Assembly: GCA_024711345.1 (NCBI GenBank) | Contig: JANJTA010000026.1 | Location: 61,035 to 125,034, forward strand | DNA from: Rhodanobacter sp. | Lineage (GTDB): Bacteria; Pseudomonadota; Gammaproteobacteria; Xanthomonadales; Rhodanobacteraceae | DNA length: 64,000 nucleotides | Direction of reading: 5' to 3' | In this document: piece after piece, positions 52,727 to 62,067 of the stretch | How the letters are laid out: the number at the start of each line of letters is the position of its first letter | Numbering within the stretch: the first letter of the stretch is position 1 | Notes under the pieces: model-generated | Databases searched by the model: none | What the model saw: only the letters and a program-made list of their open reading frames with translations | What the model was told of the DNA's origin: nothing | Position numbers and translations under genes: made by a program

Positions 52727-53155
52727 TTATTTAAATCCGCCCGTGTTAATTTTCAGCCATTCCATAGGCCCTGTTCCGTTACGCGGCCCGGAATACATAT
52801 TGCCATTTCTATCAGAGAAAATATCCCGATCAGAACTAATTCCTAAATCTCTTTTGAGATCATGTGCGTTTTTGTAACCATTAGCTTCGCAAGCCTTATC
52901 CAGCTGCTTACCCGACATCCTTTTTGCGTCTTTCGGATCCTGCGCGCTAGGTATCTTGCCATTTTCCGTACATTGCTGGACCTCAAAATTAAGTCCCGTG
53001 AATGGAAGGGGGAACCTGAGTACAGGCTTGCATTCGACAGCCAAGCCGAATGTATCAACATAGCTCAGTGGATTACCGCCAACATAAGTGAAGTAGGTCG
53101 TGCCTGCGCCGGTCGCCTTGCGCAGTCGCTGTCCTTCGGAAATTGTCCCTGACAC
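52727..53155 (-). CDS. Displaced Rhs core end plus toxin tip, first in array
   Basis: 142 aa. Residues 6-20 (SEGQRLRKATGAGTTYF) match the Rhs core of the 54.7-kb gene. Then comes YVGGNPLSYVDTFGLA, the core/tip boundary, and a variable tip ending DIFSDRNGNMYSGPRNGTGP. That ending resembles Asp/Gly-rich nuclease-type polymorphic toxin tips (type-33-like; tentative). The N-terminus is supplied by the IS-end sequence (GTG within ggtgtcaggg), so it has no proper start of its own. Confidence 0.65.
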   Translation of the reverse strand: MSGTISEGQRLRKATGAGTTYFTYVGGNPLSYVDTFGLAVECKPVLRFPLPFTGLNFEVQQCTENGKIPSAQDPKDAKRMSGKQLDKACEANGYKNAHDLKRDLGISSDRDIFSDRNGNMYSGPRNGTGPMEWLKINTGGFK

Positions 53156-53165
53156 CTTTCGAGCT
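53134..53165. repeat. 32-bp direct repeat, right copy (IS-end-like)
   Basis: Exact match to 50465-50496. On its left is the Rhs core end, on its right the IS3 transposase remnant. Confidence 0.8.
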
Positions 53166-53972
53166 TTGAGGTTTCCACGAGTGGCTTTTACGCCTGGGCC
53201 GGCGCGTGCCGGGTCCGCGTGCGCGGGCCAATGCGCACCTGCTGGCGCGCATTCGGGAGAGCCACGAGGACAGCAAGGGCGTGATCGGTGCCCCTCGCAT
53301 GCAAGAGGACCGGGGCGATGATGATATGCCGGCCAGCGTCAATCGGGTGGCTCGCTTGATGGCCCGCGCGGGCCTGCAGGGCTGGCCACGGCGGGCCCGG
53401 CGCCGCTTCGGCGGCAAGCCGGGAGCTCGGCCGATGGGGATCGAGAACAAACTGGAACGGGACTTCCAGGCCAACGAGCCGGAGACCAAGTGGGTTACGG
53501 ACATCACCGAGGTCGCGACGCTGGAAGGCAAGCTGTATCTGTGCGTGGTGATCGACCTCTACAGCAAGCTCGTGGTGGGCTGGTCGATGCATCACCGTCA
53601 GGATTGCCACATGGTGGTGCGGGCTGTGCAGATGGCGGTATGGCAGCGGCAAGGCAGCTCGGAGGTCACCTGCACTCCGATCGCGGCGGCCAGTTCATCG
53701 GCGGCACGTACCAGAAGTTCCTGGGCGGAAACGCTCTGGTGAACAGCATGAGCGCGGTTGGCCACTGCGCCGACAACGCGGCCTGCGAGGGCTTTTTCGG
53801 ACTGCTCAAGCGTGAGCGCGTGCATCATCGGCGCTACTGGACCCGCGATGAGGCGCAGGCCGATCTGTTTGACTACATGGAGCGGTTCCACAACCCACGC
53901 ATGCGCCGTAGAGTCGCCCGGTGGGACCAGGAGTTTTCAGCCTTAATCAAACCGTCCGTGGAAACGGGGTAG
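53152..53972 (+). mobile_element. IS3-family transposase OrfB remnant
   Basis: Starts mid-protein with [11 protein letters not shown], then shifts frame to [18 protein letters not shown] and [20 protein letters not shown] (first catalytic Asp). It shifts frame again near 53680 to [17 protein letters not shown] (second Asp) and DNAACEGFFGLLKRE (Glu). The three DDE residues can all be seen, but at least two frameshifts and loss of OrfA and the left part make it inactive. Inserted within Rhs sequence. Confidence 0.88.
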
Positions 53973-54190
53973 AACCCGAAACACCATTGACGACCTGTGA
54001 CGCGCGGTTGCCATTGGCGTCGTACTGGGAGCTCTCGTTGCTGGCGGTCGAGGCGACCGAGGTCAGCCGGGACAGCGCGTCGTAGCCGAAGCTTTGCGTC
54101 AGTCCGCTGTCGATACCGTTGGGCTGTCGATACTGTTGGTGATCCGGCTGATGCGATCCGCGTCATCGTAGGCGAAAGCCAAGTTTTGCA
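53973..54190 (-). pseudogene. Internal fragment of an Rhs/YD-repeat gene
   Basis: Minus-strand translation gives LAFAYDDADRISRITNS and, after a frameshift, LTQSFGYDALSRLTSVAS and SQYDANGNRASQVVNG, clear YD repeats. It has no start or end and is cut by the IS3 remnant. Confidence 0.8.
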
Positions 54191-54248
54191 CGCAAGTTTA
54201 ATTACCTCCGTTCCATTAAATAGCGCAATGAGCTGCGCTTATTGCGCC

Positions 54249-54671
54249 CTACGCTGGCTGCTTCCTTAGCCACAAGATGAGCACAGCCGCTTTGAATATC
54301 TCAAGAATTAAAACTACACCGAGCTGGGTCCAATAAATGGCCCCAGCCCCTTTCACAAGCACAATGAAGAAGAAAGAAGGCTGAATCACCCCTGTGCATC
54401 TAAAGGGAAATTGGACGAGCGCTAAGTAGGCCCCCGCCCTATTATGGCGGAGTAGGAAAACCCCCGAGAAGATTAGCGACACAAGAAGAACATAAGGGGC
54501 AATAGCCAAGAGTGTTGAAAACGCACCCCCAAAAGATTTGGCAACAGCCAATGACTCCGTCAAGTCGGTATAGAACGGGATCTTCCCGCTCAAAATGGCT
54601 GATGTGACCAGCCATCCGATCAATGCGATATCCAGAACGCCAAACAACCGAACCAACTTCTTCAAGTTCAT
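54249..54671 (-). CDS. Four-helix membrane protein, probable immunity to the Rhs tip
   Basis: 140 aa. Four membrane segments (FGVLDIALIGWLVTSAIL, LLAIAPYVLLVSLIFSGVFL, GVIQPSFFFIVLVK, LGVVLILEIFKAAVLILWL). Its ATG overlaps the Rhs stop in TGATG, and GGAGGCC precedes it, so it is translated with the toxin gene. Position and coupling support an immunity role. No family recognised. A membrane immunity protein hints that the tip may act at or cross the inner membrane. Confidence 0.75.
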   Translation of the reverse strand: MNLKKLVRLFGVLDIALIGWLVTSAILSGKIPFYTDLTESLAVAKSFGGAFSTLLAIAPYVLLVSLIFSGVFLLRHNRAGAYLALVQFPFRCTGVIQPSFFFIVLVKGAGAIYWTQLGVVLILEIFKAAVLILWLRKQPA

Positions 54672-56617
54672 CACGGCCTCCTGGGAGTCGGATTCGGTAC
54701 AGCAGGCGTCCAATCCCTGGAAGCTCGGTTCGGAACGGCAGGTGTCCAATGCCAAGAAGTTCCGCCAACAGCCCAAGGATCAGAGAACTCTCCGAACGTC
54801 TGCGTTATCCGTCGTGTATCCCCCGGAGCTGGATCGCCCACCTTGCACTCGTTCTCGGTGACCTGCCATTCCTGAACCGCGTCACGCGTACATCCAACGC
54901 AGTTCTTGAACGACATGACTTCGTTCGTGCCAAGCGTTCCGAGGCGATTTAGTAGCGCCATCGTCCAGTTCTTGGTTCCGTGGTAATCGTATCTGATTGT
55001 CACCCACTCAAGCCCAAGAGGATCGATGAGCGAAATTGGGTTCCCGCCGACATAGACATAAGTATTAATCCCGCCACCCAACCCAATCGGGTCACTCTCC
55101 ACATACCGCCCCAACGTCGGATCGTAGTCCCGGAATCCGTTGTTCCACAGCCCACTCTCCGCATCGTAGTACTGCCCCGGGAAGCCGAGGTTCAGCGGCA
55201 CCGTGTTCGCTATCGCAACGTTCCGCGTAAACGGCCAGTTCTGCGCACTCCACACCACCACCTGCGATGCATTCGTGACCACCTGCGGTCGCCCCAATTG
55301 GTCGCCGCCGATCGCCTCCAGCTGGCCGTTCACCTCCCGCCCGATCAGCCGACCACCCAGCCACACGTAATTGATCCAGCCACCGTTGCCGTATTCCGCC
55401 AGCAGTACACCACTGGCATCGGGTGCGAAGTAGGTCGTGCCTGCGCCGCCCGCCTTGCGCAGTCGCTGTCCTTCGGGACTGACGTAGTAACTGGTACCGC
55501 CAGCTGTGGCCATCCGATTGAAAGCGTCGTACTGGTAGGCCGTGGCACCGTCCAGCGTGGTCACGTTGCCCAGCGTGTCGTAGCCATAGCTCTGGGGATT
55601 GGCCCCAATGGTGCTCACGAGCTGGTTGCTGGTGGCGCTGTAGCCGGTGCTGTTGATGGCGGCGTTCACCGCCGTAGTGATGCGGTTGCCGTTGGGGTCG
55701 TAGCCGTAACTGGCCACGGAGTTCGCCGAATACATCGACACCAGTCGCGACTGGTCGTCGTAGCCAAAGACTTGGCTCAGGGTGCCGTCGATGCCATTGC
55801 TAAGCCCGACGAGCCGGTTGGCCACGTCGTAGCTGAAGCCCAGGTTCTCCACCGCCGGTGCATAGATACCGGTCAACCGGCCGTCCGTGTCGTAGCTGAA
55901 CGTGTTGATTAGCCCGTTGCTCGCCGTCCAGCCGGCCAGCGCACTGTCCATCGGTCGCCAAGTCACGGCACTCGCGGCGGTGAGCTGGGTACTGCCAATC
56001 TTGAAGGTGATGCCGGATACCGCACCGTTGATGTAGCTGTAAATCGCCTGATGGCCGTCGGGATAAGTCAACGCTGCGAGATGACCCACGGCGTCATAGC
56101 CGTAGCCCAAGGAGTAAGTGGTGCCATTGATCGAGAAACCTCGTCCCGCGATCCAACCCTCCGGCGTGTAGGTGTAGGCCATCGCGCCAGTGGCATCGCT
56201 GGCGGAACACAGGCGACCCAGGCCGTTCGTACAGTTGTCGTAGGCGAGGATTTGCGTCTGTCCGCCAGCGCTGACACTGGTCAGGCGGTTGATAGCATCG
56301 TAGCTGTAGCTGGTGGTCACGCCGTTGGCGCGGGTTAGGCTGCTGCGCCGACCGTAGGCATCCCAGGCGTAGATCGTGGTGCCGGTATCCGGACTGGACA
56401 CGCCCCATAGCTGACCCAGGCCATCGTAACTGTAGGCCGTGACCAAACCGCGCGGATCGGTCACCGTGGTGACGTTATCGCCGGCATCGTAGGTGTATTG
56501 CGTGACCATGGGGGTACCGGCCCACGCAGCATGATTGCCGAGCAGGCTGGCCAGCAGCAGAACTGGCAGAACTTGGCGTCGCGCCGGAGCGCGAGAAATG
56601 GCGAGGGCAAGTTCCAT
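54671..56617 (-). CDS. Secreted Rhs repeat protein with variable C-terminal tip (648 aa)
   Basis: Signal peptide (MELALAISRAPARRQVLPVL to AAWAG), about 20 YD-type repeats (for example YTYDAGDNVTTVTDP, YSYDGLGQLWGV), the Rhs core (GLWNNGFRDYDPTLGRYVESDP, then GLGGG and NPISLIDPLGL) and a tip of about 110 residues with no recognised fold. The tip ends in a short tandem repeat (WTPAVPN twice). ATG at 56617 follows AGGAAGAGG and begins the signal peptide; an ATG at 56707 overlapping the upstream stop (TGATG) is also possible. Confidence 0.87.
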   Translation of the reverse strand: MELALAISRAPARRQVLPVLLLASLLGNHAAWAGTPMVTQYTYDAGDNVTTVTDPRGLVTAYSYDGLGQLWGVSSPDTGTTIYAWDAYGRRSSLTRANGVTTSYSYDAINRLTSVSAGGQTQILAYDNCTNGLGRLCSASDATGAMAYTYTPEGWIAGRGFSINGTTYSLGYGYDAVGHLAALTYPDGHQAIYSYINGAVSGITFKIGSTQLTAASAVTWRPMDSALAGWTASNGLINTFSYDTDGRLTGIYAPAVENLGFSYDVANRLVGLSNGIDGTLSQVFGYDDQSRLVSMYSANSVASYGYDPNGNRITTAVNAAINSTGYSATSNQLVSTIGANPQSYGYDTLGNVTTLDGATAYQYDAFNRMATAGGTSYYVSPEGQRLRKAGGAGTTYFAPDASGVLLAEYGNGGWINYVWLGGRLIGREVNGQLEAIGGDQLGRPQVVTNASQVVVWSAQNWPFTRNVAIANTVPLNLGFPGQYYDAESGLWNNGFRDYDPTLGRYVESDPIGLGGGINTYVYVGGNPISLIDPLGLEWVTIRYDYHGTKNWTMALLNRLGTLGTNEVMSFKNCVGCTRDAVQEWQVTENECKVGDPAPGDTRRITQTFGEFSDPWAVGGTSWHWTPAVPNRASRDWTPAVPNPTPRRP

Positions 56618-56706
56618 GCTCGGCCTCTTCCTGGAAGGGGTGCGGGTGGCGGTGTCACCACGCTGCGCGGCGGTGACGCATTTCTCATGATGGAAATGGG
56701 TGGCCA

Positions 56707-59700
56707 TCACAGCGTCCCCGCGACGACTGCGGTCATCGTGCAAGTGGAACTGGAGATGTTGGCACCCGCCGCGTTGTAGAACGTCACGGTCACCCGATAC
56801 GTAAGTCCGGCCACGTTGGTGCTGTTCTTGGCCATGGCAACGTAGTAGTTGCTCGAAGGGTTGCTGCTCACCGCGGTGGGCGCGCTGGCCCCATTGGTAA
56901 CCGTGCCGCCCCCCAGGTTGGCCCCATTGGCCAAGCCGACTTCGGTCCAGGCGTATTGCACCGTTGTGGCGCCGGGCGGGACGGCGCCTGACTTGACGAC
57001 CGTCTTGGCCACGCGCTGGTTCGCAGTGAATACCTCCCAGGTGCCCCCACCCGTGATGTCAAAGCCGATGGCTGCCGAAGCGCCGCCGGTGCTGCCTACC
57101 GAGGAACTGCTCGTATAGCTTTGCCCATCGATTGCGATTGGTACCGGAATGGTGACGGTGATCGAGCCGGTGCCGCTCCAAGGTCCGCAGCCACCAGAGT
57201 TGCAGGCCTGCACCCGATAGCCGTACGTAGCGGAACCCTTGCCACTGGCGTTCCAGCTGGTGTTGCCACTGGCCTGCACCGTGGTCCAGCTACCGCCGTT
57301 AACCTGTTCCTGCAAGTTATAGCTGGCGGCCGTTGATACGCCGGACCAGCTCACGGTGTAGCTGCCGTTTCCGTTGGTTCCAGGAACACTCAGCGATGGC
57401 GCGCTGCTTGGCGGCAACAGCACGGTCGTCGAGGCGACGCCACTCCATGGACCGCAGCCGCTGCTGTTGCAGGCCTGCACCTGGTAGCCGTAGGTCGCGT
57501 TGCCACGTCCGCTGGTGTTCCAACTGGTGGATGCGCCCGACAGCACGGTCGTCCAACCACCACCATTCACCTGCTCCCGCAGGTTGTAGCTCGTAGCTGT
57601 CGCTACGCTAGACCAGCTCACCGTGTAGCTGCCGCTCCCATTGCTGCCAGGAACGCTCAGGGACGGTGCGCTGCCCGGTGGCAGCAGCACACTTGTCGAG
57701 GCGACGCTGCTCCATGGGCCGCAGCCACTGCCGTTGCAGGCCTGCACCTGATATTCATAGGTACCGTTACCCTGGCCGCTAGCCGACCAGCTGGTGGAAC
57801 CGTTGGCCTGCACTGTCGCCCAGCTGCCGCCGTTGACCCGTTGTTGCAAGTTGTAGCTGGTGGCCGTGGCCACACCGGACCAGCTCACCGTGTAGCTGCC
57901 GGTGGTGTTGCTCCCGGGTACGGAAAGCGTCGGTGCGCTGCCCGGTGGATGCAGCACAGTGGTAGTGCTGACGCTGCCCCACGCGCTGCAGCCGCCACTG
58001 TTGCACGACTGCGCCTGATAGCCGTAGGTGCCATTGGTTTTGCCGGTGGCACTCCAGGTCGTGGCGTCACTGGATTGCACGATGCTCCACGCGCCACCGT
58101 TGATCTGCTCCCCCAAGTTGTAGCTGGTGGCGTTCGGGATCGTGCTCCAACTTACCGTGTAACTGCCGGTGCTGTTGGTGCCCGGCGAGCTTACCGATGG
58201 AGGGCTGCCTGGCGGGAATAGCACGGTGGTGATGCTGGTCGAACTCCATGCGCTACAGCCACCGCCATTGCAAGCCTGGACACGATAGGTATAGGTACCG
58301 TCGGATTTGCCAGCCGCTCCCCAATCGGTGGCACCGCTGGATTGCACAGGGGTCCAGCTACCGCCGTTGATCTGCTCCTGGAGGTTGTAGCTGGTGGCGG
58401 TGCTCACACTAGTCCAGCTCACGGTGTAGGCACCGGTTGCGTTGCTGGACGGTGCGCTCAGGCTCGGCGCGCTGGCTGGCGGCAGCAGCACCGCGACCGA
58501 TCCGATCGTGCTCCAGGCACTACACCCGCTGGTATTGCACGCCTGTACTTGGTAGCCATAGGTACCATTGGCCTTGCCAGTAGCACCCCAGCCCAGAGCG
58601 CCACTGGATTGCACGGTGGCCCAACTACTGCTGTTGACCTGCTCCCGCAGGTTGTAGACGGTGGCGGTAGCCGCGGTACTCCAGCTGACCGTATAGCTGC
58701 CGGTGTTATTGCTGGCGGGCACGCTCAGAGTCGGCGTGCCGGGCGGGTACAGGACGGTCACGGTAGTGGAGCTGCTCCAGGAACCGCAGCCCGTAACGTT
58801 GCAGGCATGGGCTCGATACCCGTAGGTGCCGTTGGCCTTGCCACTGGTGCTCCATCCTAGACCGCTATTGTTCTGGACCGTACTCCAACTGCCGCCATTG
58901 GCTTGCTCCTGCAATTCGTAGGCCGTCGCTCCGCTGACGGCAGCCCAGCTCAATGTGTAGCTGCCGTCGATGCTGGTAGCTGGCGCACTAAGGGTAGGGG
59001 TGCCGCTTGGAATCGACGGACTGGCGCCGCCCGATTCGGTTTTCTGGGTGACACGATTGAGTGCGTCGTACTGGAAGCTGATGATGTGGTCGGCGGCATC
59101 GGTCACCGAGAGGACGTTGCTGTTGCCGTCGTAGCTGTAGGTCAACTGCTGACCATGGTTACCGTGGACCTGATAGGGGCGCCCCAGTGCGTCGTACGTA
59201 GTGCTGGTCGAATAGGTCACCACACCATTGCGGCTGACCGTTCTGCTGGTGACATCGTTGTTGGCGTTGTAGCCGTAGGTTTCCGTGGAGGTACCGTCCT
59301 TGTCGTTGCGAATCATCGCCGTGACGCGCATTTCCGCATCGCGATTCCACGTAGTCACCTCGCCGTCGGGTGCAGTGACGCTCGCCAGCAGACCGAATCC
59401 GTCGTAGGTGTATAGCCATTTGGCTGCCGCGCCATTGGGATAGGTGGTTTTGGAGCTCAGCCGACCGCGGGGGTCGTAGACAAGATCCACCGTATCGCCG
59501 TTTGGACCGATCGCCCGCCCGGGTTTACCAAGCCCATTGTAGTTGCTGTAAGTAGTTTTCTGACCCAACCCATTCAGCACAGTGCTTAGGTTGCCCACTG
59601 TGTCGTAGGTATAGACCTCCTGGTTGCTGTTGTTGGGCGAAGGATGCGTCACAGTCATCGTATGCACGATACCGTTCGCGTACAGCGTGTAATCGTAGGT

Positions 59701-61230
59701 GGTGGTGAGTGTCTGGTTCGCAGTTCCGCCGTTCGAGAGATTGGTGATCGCTTCGGAGGCAAGGCGGTTACGGTCGTTATACGTATAAGTAACTCTTTTC
59801 AGCCCACGGACGGTAAAACTCTTCAGTCGATTGAGTCGAAGATCCGGATCCCACACGTAGTCGGTTGTTCGGGCGATACTCGTCCCGGCCGCCTCTGTCT
59901 CCGTCTGCAACTGACCGTTCGAGGAGAAGACGTATGTGTGCATGTTGTTGTTATTGTCGATTGTCGCGGAGAGATTGCCGTAACTGTCGTATTCGCGATT
60001 GCTCACCGTTGATCCGCAATCCGGCAACGCGCCATGGCTCACGGATGAAAGCTGGTTGTTGATGCCGGCATAAACCTGGGTCCAGGTATGGCCCATGGGG
60101 TTGGTGATGGTGGCTTTTAGATGCCCACTACCGTCGGTTCCGTAATCGATGACCGTTCTTTCGGTGTGGTCAGCCAGCTCGTTGCTGACCGCCCTGAGAC
60201 CCACATAGGTGGTATAGGCGTAAGGCACGCCGTTGTAATCAATTTCAGCTAAAAGGGCGTAAGGGCCGGCATGCTTGTAGTCAATAATCGTTTGTGGCAC
60301 TCCTGGCAAAATAACTCTGCGATGAGCGCCTTCTTCATAACGATAAACATTACCCGCCGGATCAATCACGTTGGTAACACTTATGTTATTGACAGGGTCA
60401 TAACTGACCTCAATCGTTATATATTGGCCATTAGTATGAGTCACGCGAAGCCCAGCCGCGTCCCCACTAAGAGTCCAGCCTATGCCTGATGGGTTGACTA
60501 TGGAGTTGAGTCCGCCCGCCGCATCGAATTCGAGCGTATTTGCGTTCTCGTCATAAAGCGTCCAAGTATCGTCCGCATTATGGGTAAGTGTGGCTATGCC
60601 GCCACTTCCCTGCTGCGTGCGCGTGGTATAGGCAGAAGGAACCCCAAGAAATAGCAGGGTTGATCCATCGGGTCGATAGACCTTTGTCTGCCGGCACGCC
60701 CCGGTAGTCGGATCATCACCACCGAACTGGCATGTCGCATCCAAAAAATAGCTGAAGGTATTCGTCCACTTGCGATTGGCTGGCCCTTGTGAATTGAAGA
60801 ACCGTTCGTAGCGCAATCCCATTTCCCCTGGCAGGGCAAAGTCCGTAAATGTTTCGACTTTGGCGCCGGAATCGATTCGAATGGGATCGCTTACCGAGTT
60901 TTCACAACCATTCCTGTCTTTGTCGACATCGGTTGTGGAGTCGAGATTGTTCGCCTTGTAGGCTCGCCCCCGGATTGGGGGCGGGATGTTATGCACGGCA
61001 AGAGTAATGGCGCCGCTGAAATCCGGCGCGATAGCCGTTACCTGTACCGGGGGAAGTGAAGTAGCCTCCGAGCCGACATTCGCCGTCACGTTGACGGTGG
61101 CCAGTGAGCGGGCGTCCTTGTATTTCGCGGGCGTACCTTCTACCGCATCATCCGCAAAGGCGGCGCCACACGCAGCAGCAAGAAAACAGGCGACCGCGAA
61201 CGTACGGAGGTTTACGTGAGTGGGATACAT
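56707..61230 (-). CDS. Giant secreted Rhs/YD-repeat protein with seven fibronectin-III-like repeats (1507 aa)
   Basis: Signal peptide (ending AAFA). An N-terminal DUF6531-like/Rhs start follows (GLRYERFFNSQGPANRKW, PDGSTLLF), then YD repeats to about residue 735. Next come seven near-identical 89-residue fibronectin-III-like units, each with PSLSVPGSN-GSYTVSWS, a YNLREQVNGG-W core and QACNSSGCGPWS. The last 130 residues are a distinct Ser/Gly/Ala domain. It ends without an Rhs core or toxin tip, and the next Rhs gene follows immediately. Probably forms the secreted shell or adhesive part of the pair. Confidence 0.88.
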   Translation of the reverse strand: MYPTHVNLRTFAVACFLAAACGAAFADDAVEGTPAKYKDARSLATVNVTANVGSEATSLPPVQVTAIAPDFSGAITLAVHNIPPPIRGRAYKANNLDSTTDVDKDRNGCENSVSDPIRIDSGAKVETFTDFALPGEMGLRYERFFNSQGPANRKWTNTFSYFLDATCQFGGDDPTTGACRQTKVYRPDGSTLLFLGVPSAYTTRTQQGSGGIATLTHNADDTWTLYDENANTLEFDAAGGLNSIVNPSGIGWTLSGDAAGLRVTHTNGQYITIEVSYDPVNNISVTNVIDPAGNVYRYEEGAHRRVILPGVPQTIIDYKHAGPYALLAEIDYNGVPYAYTTYVGLRAVSNELADHTERTVIDYGTDGSGHLKATITNPMGHTWTQVYAGINNQLSSVSHGALPDCGSTVSNREYDSYGNLSATIDNNNNMHTYVFSSNGQLQTETEAAGTSIARTTDYVWDPDLRLNRLKSFTVRGLKRVTYTYNDRNRLASEAITNLSNGGTANQTLTTTYDYTLYANGIVHTMTVTHPSPNNSNQEVYTYDTVGNLSTVLNGLGQKTTYSNYNGLGKPGRAIGPNGDTVDLVYDPRGRLSSKTTYPNGAAAKWLYTYDGFGLLASVTAPDGEVTTWNRDAEMRVTAMIRNDKDGTSTETYGYNANNDVTSRTVSRNGVVTYSTSTTYDALGRPYQVHGNHGQQLTYSYDGNSNVLSVTDAADHIISFQYDALNRVTQKTESGGASPSIPSGTPTLSAPATSIDGSYTLSWAAVSGATAYELQEQANGGSWSTVQNNSGLGWSTSGKANGTYGYRAHACNVTGCGSWSSSTTVTVLYPPGTPTLSVPASNNTGSYTVSWSTAATATVYNLREQVNSSSWATVQSSGALGWGATGKANGTYGYQVQACNTSGCSAWSTIGSVAVLLPPASAPSLSAPSSNATGAYTVSWTSVSTATSYNLQEQINGGSWTPVQSSGATDWGAAGKSDGTYTYRVQACNGGGCSAWSSTSITTVLFPPGSPPSVSSPGTNSTGSYTVSWSTIPNATSYNLGEQINGGAWSIVQSSDATTWSATGKTNGTYGYQAQSCNSGGCSAWGSVSTTTVLHPPGSAPTLSVPGSNTTGSYTVSWSGVATATSYNLQQRVNGGSWATVQANGSTSWSASGQGNGTYEYQVQACNGSGCGPWSSVASTSVLLPPGSAPSLSVPGSNGSGSYTVSWSSVATATSYNLREQVNGGGWTTVLSGASTSWNTSGRGNATYGYQVQACNSSGCGPWSGVASTTVLLPPSSAPSLSVPGTNGNGSYTVSWSGVSTAASYNLQEQVNGGSWTTVQASGNTSWNASGKGSATYGYRVQACNSGGCGPWSGTGSITVTIPVPIAIDGQSYTSSSSVGSTGGASAAIGFDITGGGTWEVFTANQRVAKTVVKSGAVPPGATTVQYAWTEVGLANGANLGGGTVTNGASAPTAVSSNPSSNYYVAMAKNSTNVAGLTYRVTVTFYNAAGANISSSTCTMTAVVAGTL
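57140..59005 (-). repeat. Seven tandem 267-bp repeats encoding FnIII-like domains
   Basis: Period of 267 bp (89 codons) visible from recurring ccagctcacggtgtagct-type segments (near 57345, 57614, 57882 and so on). Two cysteines per unit in CN..GC-PWS are conserved. High similarity between adjacent units suggests recent unequal duplication. Confidence 0.85.
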
Positions 61231-61236
61231 TGACAC

Positions 61237-61539
61237 AGGTTCCTTCCTGAAGATGCTTGCAGTCAGAAAATCACTTCCGGGCTTAGGCCCTGCGATTGCA
61301 ACAACCGAGAGCTAGCTAGAGAGGAACTGACCCTTGGTCAGGGAGGTATGAGCTCCATGGAGGGCCCCTCATAAAACCCCTTTTATTAGATCGGCGAGCA
61401 TCTGCGAAGCGGCCCGGGCGTTTACGAAAACAGGGCAATCCCGCGGCACTCTTGCAAAAAGTACCTGCACCGCTCATCCCCAAAATTCGTGCATTGCAAA
61501 GAGGCATGTTCTTACGATGAACGCAGGAATATGCGAATG
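61237..61539. other. Promoter-side intergenic region of the Rhs island
   Basis: About 300 bp upstream of the large Rhs gene. AGGAAGG lies before its start. No convincing gene. Confidence 0.35.
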
Positions 61540-61779
61540 TCAAGAAAAAGATTGAGCCGAGTAATTTACTCGGGTTCCCGGCAGGGCAAACAGGGTAGTT
61601 GTCGGCCCTCCGGGCGCGCCCTGCCACTCGCCGGGGAAATCGGCGGCAATTTGCCTGCCCTCGTGAGGCGTTAGTCGAAAGATCACAAGGGACTGCGACC
61701 AGACTCCGGGGCGCTCCTGCACCTCCTGCGTTGGCCTCATTCGGTCATCCATAGCAGCGTAGGCAAGCAGATAGCGCAT
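61540..61779 (-). CDS. Small hypothetical protein (79 aa), doubtful
   Basis: Open frame from ATG 61779 with plausible composition (SLVIFRLTPHEGRQIAADFP). No family recognised and no clear ribosome-binding site. It could be a remnant of a longer gene. Confidence 0.3.
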   Translation of the reverse strand: MRYLLAYAAMDDRMRPTQEVQERPGVWSQSLVIFRLTPHEGRQIAADFPGEWQGAPGGPTTTLFALPGTRVNYSAQSFS

Positions 61780-61794
61780 GGTTTTGCCTGCGGC

Positions 61795-61890
61795 CAGGTT
61801 GGTAGGCGATCTTCGTCATCTGCTCGCACATCGAGGCGCACGACGCGTCGGTGCCGGTGATGGCGTTGAGGCCGAGGAACACCGGCGCGA
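61795..61890 (-). pseudogene. Unidentified coding fragment
   Basis: Minus-strand translation gives a protein-like stretch FAPVFLGLNAITGTDASCAS followed by MCEQMTKIAYQ with no start or stop of its own. Looks like a leftover of a deleted gene. Confidence 0.3.
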
Positions 61891-62067
61891 AGGATCAGAT
61901 ATGAAAGCCAAGTCCCGATCTGCTTGATGAGATGCCTGCGTTAGGAGATCTCACTTCCGGAGTTTAAAAGTACGCTTCGGCCTACTCCGACGGAGGCTTT
62001 TGGCCTACAGAACTTACGTTGCACCGTAATATTTTTCGTGCTAGAAGCGGCTCGGGAGGCTCCGCCC

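Noticed and set aside
53152..53972. Intact IS3 transposase
   Set aside because: At least two frameshifts, no OrfA and no left part, so it is a remnant only.
57140..59005. Regular 267-bp repeats as a possible CRISPR or satellite
   Set aside because: The repeats are in frame with a long gene, have no spacers, and encode FnIII-like domains.
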